From positions 37,574-101,573 of the forward strand of contig CALKJD010000034.1 of NCBI GenBank assembly GCA_937995755.1: a stretch of 64,000 bases of DNA, in the 5' to 3' direction. The stretch is from an uncultured Saprospiraceae bacterium. GTDB taxonomy: Bacteria > Bacteroidota > Bacteroidia > Chitinophagales > Saprospiraceae. Positions within the stretch are counted from its first letter, which is position 1. Each line of letters opens with the position of its first letter. The position numbers and the translations under genes were made by a program. The notes under the pieces are model-generated. The model searched no databases, was not told where the DNA came from, and was given only the letters and a program-made list of their open reading frames with translations. Below are positions 40,576 to 49,562 of this stretch, piece after piece.

Positions 40576-42861
40576 ATGAAAAATGCCCTTTTAGTACTAT
40601 TTAGTTTGCTTTACTTTAATGTATTCGCCCAATCTGTTAAAGATAATAAGGCGAAAATTAGAAATCAAAACATCAATTTAATTGATGCAAAAACCAATGC
40701 TGAAAAAAGTTATTTATCGATTTTTGATTTAGGAAATAACGATAAATATTTAAAAGATGTTGAAGGAAAAATAATCGGAAAGTTCGGTTATATAGATCAT
40801 GAAGGAAATCCTTTTTATTATACTAACCTATCAAACGATGCGGCGGTAACTACATCTACAGATAAGCTGCATAATGATGCAGGCTTAGGATACGATTTGG
40901 ATGGAACAGGATTGAACGTACTCATTAATGAATCAGGTTCTCCACGATTTACTCATGAACTATTTGCAGGCTCTGGAGGAACTAGAGTTGTAGCAAGTTC
41001 TGATCCATTTTCTAATCATGCTACTTGGGTTGCCGGTATCATAGGTTCTAATGATGCGCTTGGAATTACGTATAGAGGAATGGCTCCTAATGTATCGTTG
41101 GAAATGCAAGAAAATTATGTAACGCAGTATGCTGAAAATTTAATTTCTAATCATTCTATAATTAGATCAAATGGTACGTACCAACCATTTTTTGATTTGA
41201 ATACCTATAATGCTCCTATGCATCTTGAAGTAACGGCTTCTGGTAATGTGGTTGGAGGTAGTTATTATTTGGCAAACAATTCTAAAAATGAATTAACGGT
41301 AGGTAATGTTGCTGATATAGTGGATTATTCTAGTCCGATGGATGTAGTGTATTCTGGATCAGGTGTAGGTCCAACTATTGATGGAAGGATTAAGCCAGAT
41401 TTGGTGGCAAATGGTGTTTCTGTGGGAAGTGCATCTTCATCTTCTGATGTTGGAATTTTAACTTCTGGAGGCTCTTCTGCATCATGTGCTAATGCATCGG
41501 GTTCGCTTATCCTTGTGCAAGAATATTATGAATCTTTGGTAGATTCCTTTATGCGAGCAAGTACCCTCAAAGCATTAGCTGTACATACAGCGACTGAGGC
41601 TGGATCGTATCCTGGTCCAGATTACATTTATGGATATGGTTTGCTTAATTCATTGGAGATGGTGCGCTTGTTAGATGATAATGAAAACACAAGTCTCATT
41701 TTTGAAGAGAGTCTAGATGATAGTGAGGTATTTCAGATGGATGTGTACCCTAACTATAGCGAGCCACTCATTGTGACTCTAGCATGGACAGATCCTAGTA
41801 ATGGTCAATACATATTCCCTTTCAATGGTAATCAAATCGATACGAGTCTTAGAGCATTGGTTAATGACCTAGATGTAAAGATTGTTGGTGATGGCATGGA
41901 GTTTTATCCCTATCTATTGGATAGAATGAATCCATGTGCGCCACCTACTACAGGAGTGAATGTATTCGACAACTTAGAAATGATTGAAATTCCCAATTTG
42001 CCTAATATAGATGGTGCTTATACTGTTGAGGTTTCACACAAAGGAACATTGGTTAATGGTCTTCAGAACTTCTCACTTATTGTAACTGGAGTAGCAGAGT
42101 CATCATCTCAGGCAATTATGAATGACATATGTTTTTCTGAAAGCGAATCTTGTGAATGGGAATTGTCTAAGTCGCAAGAGGCGGATGTAATGGTGGAAGG
42201 AGAACTGACTATTACTAGCCTTGTAGGTAATGATTTATATTCTTTAAATGTATTGCCTGGTGGTGAGCTTACCTTATCAAATGCTGAACTTCATGGGGCT
42301 CACATTTATATCTATCCGCAAGCTAATCTTATTGTTGATGGACGTACTGATTTGAATAATAGTACAATTACTATTCTTAGTGAAGAGTCTGTAAGTTACA
42401 TGAGTAATGCAGAGTTGAAATTAAACGATGCAACTTCAGGAGTTAAGAAAATGGGAATGGAAGATAGCGTACTTTCTAATATTGTAACTGGAAGTGGAGG
42501 ATTAGAAATTTTAGATAATGAAGATTATTTAGTAGATACAATCCATATCAATAATATGATCAATCAAGATTCTATAATAAGTGGCTATGATAATATCATA
42601 ATTGGAGATATAAACAATAGTAATGTTTGTATCGAGAATGAAAGCATCGTGACTTTAGTAGGTAATAAAATCACACTTTCAACAGAAGGGATAGTAATAG
42701 CGCCTGGATCAGAACTAGTAGTGAAGAAGCATGTAGGAAATGACGAACTCATAATACCTAGTGCAAGTTTGAACTCAGTAGTACATAAGTATTATAACGG
42801 TATTACATATCCAAGTCAACCTTGTTTTCACGTGCCTATAAATGTATATGATCCTAACTAA
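40576..42861 (+). CDS. subtilase (S8)-like secreted protein with noncanonical catalytic Asp motif and beta-solenoid-like tail
   Basis: NHATWVAGII (His motif), VTASGN (oxyanion Asn), GSSASCANASGSL (Ser motif); Asp motif region reads LNVLINESGSPRFTH. Confidence 0.75.
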   Translation: MKNALLVLFSLLYFNVFAQSVKDNKAKIRNQNINLIDAKTNAEKSYLSIFDLGNNDKYLKDVEGKIIGKFGYIDHEGNPFYYTNLSNDAAVTTSTDKLHNDAGLGYDLDGTGLNVLINESGSPRFTHELFAGSGGTRVVASSDPFSNHATWVAGIIGSNDALGITYRGMAPNVSLEMQENYVTQYAENLISNHSIIRSNGTYQPFFDLNTYNAPMHLEVTASGNVVGGSYYLANNSKNELTVGNVADIVDYSSPMDVVYSGSGVGPTIDGRIKPDLVANGVSVGSASSSSDVGILTSGGSSASCANASGSLILVQEYYESLVDSFMRASTLKALAVHTATEAGSYPGPDYIYGYGLLNSLEMVRLLDDNENTSLIFEESLDDSEVFQMDVYPNYSEPLIVTLAWTDPSNGQYIFPFNGNQIDTSLRALVNDLDVKIVGDGMEFYPYLLDRMNPCAPPTTGVNVFDNLEMIEIPNLPNIDGAYTVEVSHKGTLVNGLQNFSLIVTGVAESSSQAIMNDICFSESESCEWELSKSQEADVMVEGELTITSLVGNDLYSLNVLPGGELTLSNAELHGAHIYIYPQANLIVDGRTDLNNSTITILSEESVSYMSNAELKLNDATSGVKKMGMEDSVLSNIVTGSGGLEILDNEDYLVDTIHINNMINQDSIISGYDNIIIGDINNSNVCIENESIVTLVGNKITLSTEGIVIAPGSELVVKKHVGNDELIIPSASLNSVVHKYYNGITYPSQPCFHVPINVYDPN

Positions 42862-42915
42862 GGGCATTATGTTTTTTGAAATTATTAATAAGAATAGAAT
42901 TTTAAAATTTTGATT

Positions 42916-43263
42916 ATGGGAGAGTATAAATTATTTGAAGGAAGAAATAGAAATCAATCGTTGTGCGTAAAAGTGTTTGAAGGAATATTCATCATACCAT
43001 TTGATGAAATCGATTATCTGACAAGCCAAAGTAATTACACAACTATACATAAGTCCGATGGGACACAATTAGTAGCCTCAAAAACTTTGGGCTCATACGA
43101 GAATATATTAGATGATCGATTTATAAGGATACATTCTTCGACCATTGTTAACTATACCAAGATCAAGTGGATAAGTAACAATATGGCAAGCCTTAGAATA
43201 AATACTGGAGATGTATTGCAAGTTGCTAGAGCTCGCAAAGATGTTTTGGGTATTCTATTCTAG
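42916..43263 (+). CDS. stand-alone LytTR DNA-binding domain protein
   Basis: IPFDEIDYLTSQSNYTTIHKSDG...RFIRIHSSTIVNYTKIKWI matches LytTR pattern; ATG 42916 preferred over TTG 42910. Confidence 0.82.
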   Translation: MGEYKLFEGRNRNQSLCVKVFEGIFIIPFDEIDYLTSQSNYTTIHKSDGTQLVASKTLGSYENILDDRFIRIHSSTIVNYTKIKWISNNMASLRINTGDVLQVARARKDVLGILF

Positions 43264-43304
43264 GTGACTGAATACTCATTGTTTTAATACAAATTGATTG
43301 ATAC

Positions 43305-43667
43305 CTAGAGCGCTCCAACTTTAAACGTTGGGGCGTTTTTAGGATTATACAAGAATCCGTAGTAGTTAAATTGGAGTTTCATTAAATCTGCACTTGTAGA
43401 ACCTCTAGTTCCATTAGGTAGTCTTACACCAATTTTTAAGGTCTGTATATGGCCATCGTCTAAGAACTGGGTTTGACTATAATCTAGTTCTATATTGCTG
43501 GTTTCGCGAAGGTCTGATTTGATTCTAAATAGCTCATCCTTGGTAGTCATATGAGAAAACTTTACTTCCGCAAAGTCTTTATGTATATCAGATACAGTAG
43601 GTAGATCTTTGGGTTGACAACTGAATAGAAAGAATGCTAAAATGCTAAAAGTAATTATCTGTTTCAT
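43305..43667 (-). CDS. hypothetical lipoprotein
   Basis: MKQIITFSILAFFLFSC lipobox; start trimmed. Confidence 0.65.
   Translation of the reverse strand: MKQIITFSILAFFLFSCQPKDLPTVSDIHKDFAEVKFSHMTTKDELFRIKSDLRETSNIELDYSQTQFLDDGHIQTLKIGVRLPNGTRGSTSADLMKLQFNYYGFLYNPKNAPTFKVGAL
43312..43340 (+). terminator. intrinsic terminator of LytTR gene inside the 3' end of the convergent CDS
   Basis: CGCTCCAAC tttaaac GTTGGGGCG TTTTT. Confidence 0.75.
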
Positions 43668-43867
43668 GGGATTGCTAGATTTCGTAGGTATCATAACGTT
43701 TCGATAGTTTAGTTTATTGGTTTGTCAATTAATTTCAGGGTTATTTTCTTAACCTCTCCTTAACTTACAATACAAGGCTTGTTTTCGTTTACTCTTGAGT
43801 GGTAAGTGATTGATTGACAGATCATAAGATTAGTAAACTTTCATAGCCATTATTCATAAAAATATTG

Positions 43868-43875
43868 TAATTTTG
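43868..43875 (+). promoter_or_regulatory. -7 box TAATTTTG for bamD
   Basis: TAnnTTTG match 55 nt before ATG 43930. Confidence 0.45.
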
Positions 43876-43929
43876 CACGCTTGATCGGAATTTGGGCTAA
43901 TCCATTGACCATCAACTAGATATAAGACG

Positions 43930-44730
43930 ATGAATAGAGTTTTAACCATATTAGTTTTTGCTGTGATACTGATGACTTCATGTAAGTCTAAGTATGAAAC
44001 GATTCGTACTAGTCAAGACCCTGAGTTAATCTATAGCTCTGGATTGGACTATTATAATCAAGGAGATTGGTATAGAGCTCAGTCATTATTTGAGATTGTT
44101 TTGCCATTATATAGAGGTAAAGAGCAAGCAGAAGAACTGTACTATAAGTATGCATACACGCATTACAATGTAGATCAGTTTATTTTAGCTGCACATTATT
44201 TCGATCAGTTTTCTAAGACATTCTACAATAGTGATAAAAAGGAAGAAGCTAGATTTATGTCTGCATTTTCTAATTATCGACTTTCTCCTAACTATAAGTT
44301 AGACCAGACATATACATTGAAGGCTATAGAGGCGTTCCAAGATTTTACTAATACATTTCCTCGAAGTGATAGAGTGCAGCAATGTAACGATCTAATCGAT
44401 GAGCTGAGAGAAAAATTAGAAGATAAGGCTTATTATGCCTCGAAGTTATACTATACTACTGGGTTTTATGAATCTGCATTAGCCGCTTTTGGTAATATGC
44501 TAAAGGATTTTCCTGGTTCAGAAAACGCTGAAGAAGTTCGTTACCTAATGGTGAAGTCAGCTTACATTCAAGCGGACAATAGTATATATGATAAAAAAGA
44601 AGACCGTTTTCGTGAAACTGCTAAGCTCTATAATGAGTTTAAGAAGAAGTATGCGAAATCAGAATACGATGAAGAACTAACTAAGATCTTTGAAGAAACT
44701 ACTAAACAGCTACAAAAATTTAAAGTATGA
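43930..44730 (+). CDS. bamD: outer membrane assembly lipoprotein BamD
   Basis: ILMTSC lipobox, TPR: SSGLDYYNQGDWYRAQSLFEIVLPLYRGKEQAEELYYKYAYTHY. Confidence 0.9.
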   Translation: MNRVLTILVFAVILMTSCKSKYETIRTSQDPELIYSSGLDYYNQGDWYRAQSLFEIVLPLYRGKEQAEELYYKYAYTHYNVDQFILAAHYFDQFSKTFYNSDKKEEARFMSAFSNYRLSPNYKLDQTYTLKAIEAFQDFTNTFPRSDRVQQCNDLIDELREKLEDKAYYASKLYYTTGFYESALAAFGNMLKDFPGSENAEEVRYLMVKSAYIQADNSIYDKKEDRFRETAKLYNEFKKKYAKSEYDEELTKIFEETTKQLQKFKV

Positions 44731-45071
44731 GTGATATCAAATCAAGAGTACAAGGATTAAATCCTAACATCAGAGCTAGAGACGTAAAAGGTTTAGCTGC
44801 GACGACTGGTAATATATATGAAGCTTTACAGATTATATCTGCTAGAGCTAGACGTATAGCATTGGACGTGAAAGATGAACTTCACGGTAAGTTAGAGGAG
44901 TTTGCTGTTCATTCTGATACTATCGAGGAAATCCATGAAAATAAGGAGCAAATCGAAATCTCAAAATTTTATGAAAGGCTTCCAAATCCAGTAGTGATAG
45001 CTACAGAGGAATACCTGGAAGGTAAAATTGAGTATAGATATAAAGATGCAGAAGTAGTAAAAGAAGACTAA
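44727..45071 (+). CDS. RNA polymerase omega/Rpb6-like subunit
   Basis: GNIYEALQIISARARRIALDVKDEL; ATGA overlap with bamD; family order bamD-rpoZ-coaBC. Confidence 0.85.
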   Translation: MSDIKSRVQGLNPNIRARDVKGLAATTGNIYEALQIISARARRIALDVKDELHGKLEEFAVHSDTIEEIHENKEQIEISKFYERLPNPVVIATEEYLEGKIEYRYKDAEVVKED

Positions 45072-45183
45072 TTCTCTATTATAAATGATGTTATTATCCT
45101 TTAATACATGTAGTCTCAGAACGAATGAGCTATATGGTAGTAATGATAGTGTTCATGATTTATACTGTAAATAATATTGTTAA

Positions 45184-45219
45184 TCCTGCCCTTTTGTCTA
45201 AGGGTGGGATTTTGCATTT
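45184..45219 (+). terminator. intrinsic terminator between omega-like gene and coaBC
   Basis: AATCCTGCCCTT ttgtct AAGGGTGGGATTTTG. Confidence 0.65.
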
Positions 45220-45234
45220 ATAAATACCACTGAT

Positions 45235-46434
45235 ATGATACAGGACCTACAAGATAAAAAGGTGCTATTAGCCATCACAGGAAGTATAGCGGCTTATAAG
45301 TCTGCTATGTTAGCAAGGCTATTGATTAAGTCTGGCGCAGACGTAAAGGTGATCATGACACCTTCAGCTACTAAGTTTATTAGTGCTTTGACGATGGCTA
45401 CACTTTCTAAGCATGATGTACATACTGAAGTGGTAAGTAACGAGAGTTGGAATAATCATGTAGAGCTAGGACTATGGGCTGATATTATGCTTGTAGCTCC
45501 ATGTACGGCTACTACCTTGGCAAAAATGGCCAATGGCATAGCAGATAATATGGTAGTGGCTTGTTATCTCTCGGCCAAATGTCCTGTATGGATTGCCCCA
45601 GCTATGGATCTTGATATGTGGCTTCATGGATCTACCAAACGCAATCTAGAGTGGCTAAGGTCGTATGGTAATCATATCGTTCCTGTAGGTCATGGAGAGT
45701 TGGCCAGTGGTCTAGTGGGCGATGGTCGTATGGCTGAGCCAGAGGATATAGTAGCTTCGTTATGTAGTCTGTTTCAAAAAAAAAATGATCTCGTAAACCG
45801 TAAGATTATAATCACTGCAGGTCCTACTCAGGAGGATTTAGATCCAGTTAGATTCATTAGTAATCGAAGTAGCGGAAAGATGGGGATAGCAATAGCTGAA
45901 GAGTGTGCTAGTCGAGGAGCTGAAGTGGTGTTAGTCTTAGGCCCTACATCCCAGAGAAGTCAACATAGTGGAGTCACAACAGTGCATGTAAGATCTGCTC
46001 AAGAAATGTATGAAGCCACGAATGCACAACATAGTACTGCAGATGTATCTATTTTCGCAGCGGCGGTAGCTGATTATCGTCCTGCTACGATATCCAGTAC
46101 GAAAATCAAAAAGAAATCTGACGATATGGCCATAGCATTAGAGCGGACAGTAGATATAGCAGCCACTCTTGGTAAATTGAAGTCTGATAAGCAGATTCAT
46201 GTTGGGTTTGCATTAGAGACTAATGATGAGATGAAGCATGCCAAGGGTAAATTAGAAAAGAAAAATTTCGATATGGTCGTTCTCAATTCACTGAGAGATA
46301 AGGGTGCTGGCTTTCAAGGAGATACGAATAAAGTAACTATACTTAAACATAACTCAGAACCTATACAATATCCACTTAAATCTAAACGTCTAGTAGCTAT
46401 AGATATCGTAGACGAATTGGTTGGTTTTTTGTAG
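45235..46434 (+). CDS. coaBC: phosphopantothenoylcysteine decarboxylase/phosphopantothenate-cysteine ligase
   Basis: ITGSIAAYKSAMLARLL, ITAGPTQEDLDPVRFISNRSSGKMG. Confidence 0.95.
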   Translation: MIQDLQDKKVLLAITGSIAAYKSAMLARLLIKSGADVKVIMTPSATKFISALTMATLSKHDVHTEVVSNESWNNHVELGLWADIMLVAPCTATTLAKMANGIADNMVVACYLSAKCPVWIAPAMDLDMWLHGSTKRNLEWLRSYGNHIVPVGHGELASGLVGDGRMAEPEDIVASLCSLFQKKNDLVNRKIIITAGPTQEDLDPVRFISNRSSGKMGIAIAEECASRGAEVVLVLGPTSQRSQHSGVTTVHVRSAQEMYEATNAQHSTADVSIFAAAVADYRPATISSTKIKKKSDDMAIALERTVDIAATLGKLKSDKQIHVGFALETNDEMKHAKGKLEKKNFDMVVLNSLRDKGAGFQGDTNKVTILKHNSEPIQYPLKSKRLVAIDIVDELVGFL

Positions 46435-46520
46435 GTTATACTAAGAATGCAGTTGCTTAGCGAGGAATTCATTGTTCTAAGCGGTAAAAATTATTTTAGA
46501 GTTTATAAAAAGAATATTTT

Positions 46521-47429
46521 ATGCGAAAGCACCTAACATACATACTATTAGTAATTATAGCAGCAGTAAATACTACATCTGCTCAAGAGCTGAATATTGA
46601 CGTAAGTGTAACAGCGCCTATCAATCCTACCGCAGATCCTAAGTTATTTGAAACATTGGAAAGAGCAGTGTCAGAGCTATTTAATAATACTAAATGGACC
46701 GATGATGAAGTGGCGAGTGAAGAGCGTATAAATGGAACAGTACGAATTACGATAGTAGAAGAGAAGAGTAGTAACTCTTTCGTTGCCAACATAATAGTGC
46801 AGTCTGAGCGTCCAGTATTTCAGGCGGTGTATGTTACACCTATGCTCAACTATGTGGATAAGAGTGTGAGCTTTAATTATGATCTTAATCAGCCGATACA
46901 AAGAAGTGATAATGTTTATCTAGATCAGCTTTCTTCTGTACTGACATTTTATGCTTATGCTATTTTAGCTTTAGACTATGATAGTTTTTCATCACTCGGT
47001 GGCGATGAATATTGGCAGAGTGCACAGAATGTAATTAATGCAATACCTAGTGGACTTACAGACGGTACTGGATGGGATTCAGGAGCGACTACGGTTCGTC
47101 GTAATAGATATTGGCTAGTAGAAAACATGCTGAATCCAAAAGTAAGACCTTATAGACAATCGTTTTATGATTATCATATAAAAGGATTAGATACTATGTA
47201 CGACGATGCGGACAAGGGGAGAGCTATATTATTAGCGGCTATCAATGTCTATGGAGAGGTTAATAGTAATTACAATAATTCTATGGTGATGCGACTTATG
47301 GCAGATACTAAGCGCGATGAAGTCCTCGAAATTTTCCAGGTAGGCGATAGAGGCCAAAAGTCAAAAGTAAGGTCTACTATGTTAAAGATTGACCCCACTC
47401 AAGCCGATAGATACAACGTCTTAAAGTAA
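46521..47429 (+). CDS. DUF4835 family protein
   Basis: ELNIDVSVTAPINPTADPKLFETLERAVSELFNNTKWTDD; conserved neighbour of coaBC in Bacteroidota. Confidence 0.85.
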   Translation: MRKHLTYILLVIIAAVNTTSAQELNIDVSVTAPINPTADPKLFETLERAVSELFNNTKWTDDEVASEERINGTVRITIVEEKSSNSFVANIIVQSERPVFQAVYVTPMLNYVDKSVSFNYDLNQPIQRSDNVYLDQLSSVLTFYAYAILALDYDSFSSLGGDEYWQSAQNVINAIPSGLTDGTGWDSGATTVRRNRYWLVENMLNPKVRPYRQSFYDYHIKGLDTMYDDADKGRAILLAAINVYGEVNSNYNNSMVMRLMADTKRDEVLEIFQVGDRGQKSKVRSTMLKIDPTQADRYNVLK

Positions 47430-47472
47430 AACACATTAATACACGTACAAGGTCTATACCTTTCACAGATAT

Positions 47473-48072
47473 ATGAGACGAATAGCGATTTTGGCATCAG
47501 GTACAGGTAGCAATGCTCGTAAAATTGTAGAGCATCTGCAAGATAATGAGTTCGTTGAAGTCGTATTAATAGCCTCCAACAGAAAGAGTGCCAAGGTATT
47601 GGATATGGCATCTGATCATAGTATTGCCACTACAGTAATCACTAGATCAGACTTTTATCAATCAGAATCATTTCTTAATCAGCTTAGAGAGTTGGATGTT
47701 GACTGGATAGTATTGGCTGGATTTCTTTGGCTGGTACCCTCTAACTTAATATCAGCGTATCCTAATCGCATTGTTAATATCCATCCGGCGCTATTACCCG
47801 CGTACGGAGGAAAAGGGATGTATGGTATAAATGTCCATAAGGCGGTTAAGGACAATAATGATAATGTATCAGGAATGACTATTCACTTAGTCAATGAAAA
47901 TTATGATGATGGGGCTATCATTTTTCAAGGCCGTACGGACATAGATCCAAGTGACTCTCCAGAAGATATAGCGGCCAAAGTACTGAAGTTAGAACACAAA
48001 TACTATCCTAAAGTTATTGAAGGAATGGTAATGGCGCAGCCAAAGTTAACTACTTCGAAGAAATATTTCTAG
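47473..48072 (+). CDS. purN: phosphoribosylglycinamide formyltransferase
   Basis: IAILASGTGSNARKIVEHL, LAGFLWLVPSNLISAYPNRIVNIHPALLPAYGGKGMYG. Confidence 0.95.
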   Translation: MRRIAILASGTGSNARKIVEHLQDNEFVEVVLIASNRKSAKVLDMASDHSIATTVITRSDFYQSESFLNQLRELDVDWIVLAGFLWLVPSNLISAYPNRIVNIHPALLPAYGGKGMYGINVHKAVKDNNDNVSGMTIHLVNENYDDGAIIFQGRTDIDPSDSPEDIAAKVLKLEHKYYPKVIEGMVMAQPKLTTSKKYF

Positions 48073-48448
48073 ACTGCTTCATCATGAAGTATGCATCAAA
48101 AACGGTGTAAACGATATAAACAATTAGAAAGGGTATTATAAACTTGTTAGTGGTAGGCTTAATCAAAGAAAAGTAGCCAATAACCATCACTACGGATCCA
48201 AACATTTTTGCCATCGTATTAATCATGACGATCTGCATGAAAAAATTGCGACTATCCATTCTAGCAGCTCTCTCTGACAAGTAATAGACACCTATAGCTA
48301 AGATAGTAAAGAATCCAATCGATAGATACATCAATGGATTATGATCTGATACATCAAGCAATTCTCCAGCATAGCCAGCAGTAATCGAAGATGCGAGTAA
48401 GGTGATAACCAATCCTAAATAAAACCTCTGGGAAGTTAGCTTTTGCAT
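48050..48448 (-). CDS. AtpI-like membrane protein
   Basis: 132 aa, 4 TM; TAATG-coupled to upstream AtpZ/AtpI-like gene; 23 nt convergent overlap with purN. Confidence 0.65.
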   Translation of the reverse strand: MQKLTSQRFYLGLVITLLASSITAGYAGELLDVSDHNPLMYLSIGFFTILAIGVYYLSERAARMDSRNFFMQIVMINTMAKMFGSVVMVIGYFSLIKPTTNKFIIPFLIVYIVYTVFDAYFMMKQSRNISSK

Positions 48449-48681
48449 TATTTTAAGTTTTCGAGATTTCGATATAGATTAACCATAAATCCTCCAAAAG
48501 CTAATACCACAAATAGAGCCGTCATATAAGCGGTCTTGTTCTCCATCATTGCATCTACTTTGCCACCCGCCCATATTGCGAAAAATAACAATACGGCTAA
48601 TTGCATAGCAATTCCGGAGAACTTCATGTATTTGTTACTCGATGATGCTGATTTTTTTTTAGAATTCGGATTAGTATCCAT
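48448..48681 (-). CDS. AtpZ/AtpI-like F0F1 ATPase accessory protein
   Basis: 77 aa, YMKFSGIAMQLAVLLFFAIWAGGKVD. Confidence 0.75.
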   Translation of the reverse strand: MDTNPNSKKKSASSSNKYMKFSGIAMQLAVLLFFAIWAGGKVDAMMENKTAYMTALFVVLAFGGFMVNLYRNLENLK

Positions 48682-48691
48682 TATTGATTTC

Positions 48692-49111
48692 TTAGCTAAA
48701 TGCTAGAGTATCATCACCTTTTTTAGATGACTTTATACTCTGTCCGCCCATGCTACAGTTACCATTAAATGAAGCACCTGCTTGAATATTGATCTTGTCA
48801 GTAACGATCTCTCCACTGATAGATGCGTTCTCTTTTACGTTTAGAAGTTCAGCAACTTTGAGATTACCAGTGAATTTGCCTTCTATAATGGCATTTTGGC
48901 AGTCCACTTCACCATCTACGATTCCTGTAGGTCCAATAATTACACGGCCCTTGCAATATAGCTTACCTATCAGTTCTCCATCTATTCTGATGTCACTATT
49001 TGCATTGATCGTTCCTTCTAACTTTGTTCCAGTTACGATGCTATTATTAGATCCAGATGCTGATGGTACAGCTTCGTTTCTTTTGTTTTCTTCTTTTTTA
49101 TTTTTAAACAT
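48692..49111 (-). CDS. bactofilin (polymer-forming cytoskeletal protein)
   Basis: SIVTGTKLEGTINANSDIRIDGELIGKLYCKGRVIIGPTGIVDGEVDCQNAIIEGKFTGNL. Confidence 0.92.
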   Translation of the reverse strand: MFKNKKEENKRNEAVPSASGSNNSIVTGTKLEGTINANSDIRIDGELIGKLYCKGRVIIGPTGIVDGEVDCQNAIIEGKFTGNLKVAELLNVKENASISGEIVTDKINIQAGASFNGNCSMGGQSIKSSKKGDDTLAFS

Positions 49112-49562
49112 CTGTTCGGTTTTTTCTTGTAAAATAATCTAAAAGCATTGGGAAGCCTTTTGATTGCCATGGATCACATAAGTCAAGTATGGGTAGAGGT
49201 TTGACACGCTACTTCAATTTGACTGCTCAATATATAGATATAGCGTGATAAAATGACAAATTATTGCCAGTCAATTGGGATGATATTAAATACTAATCAA
49301 ATATCAGACAGATACGTATTAGAATAGTTTTTCATTTGTTTTTGAGGTAGGGAGTTTTAATATTATGGGGCATGAAGTGATGGTACTGTAGGATTGCGAA
49401 CTTAAGTTTGAGGCTTTTTTGGAAGCTAATATATTATGGCGCAAGTCTAAATGTCATAAGTCTTAAACTATACCAGGCTATATTCAATAATAGCATCAGG
49501 TTAATCTAATTATTGGATAATTCATATTGCGTAAAGCTCAAAAATATTAGCTTTATGCGTCC

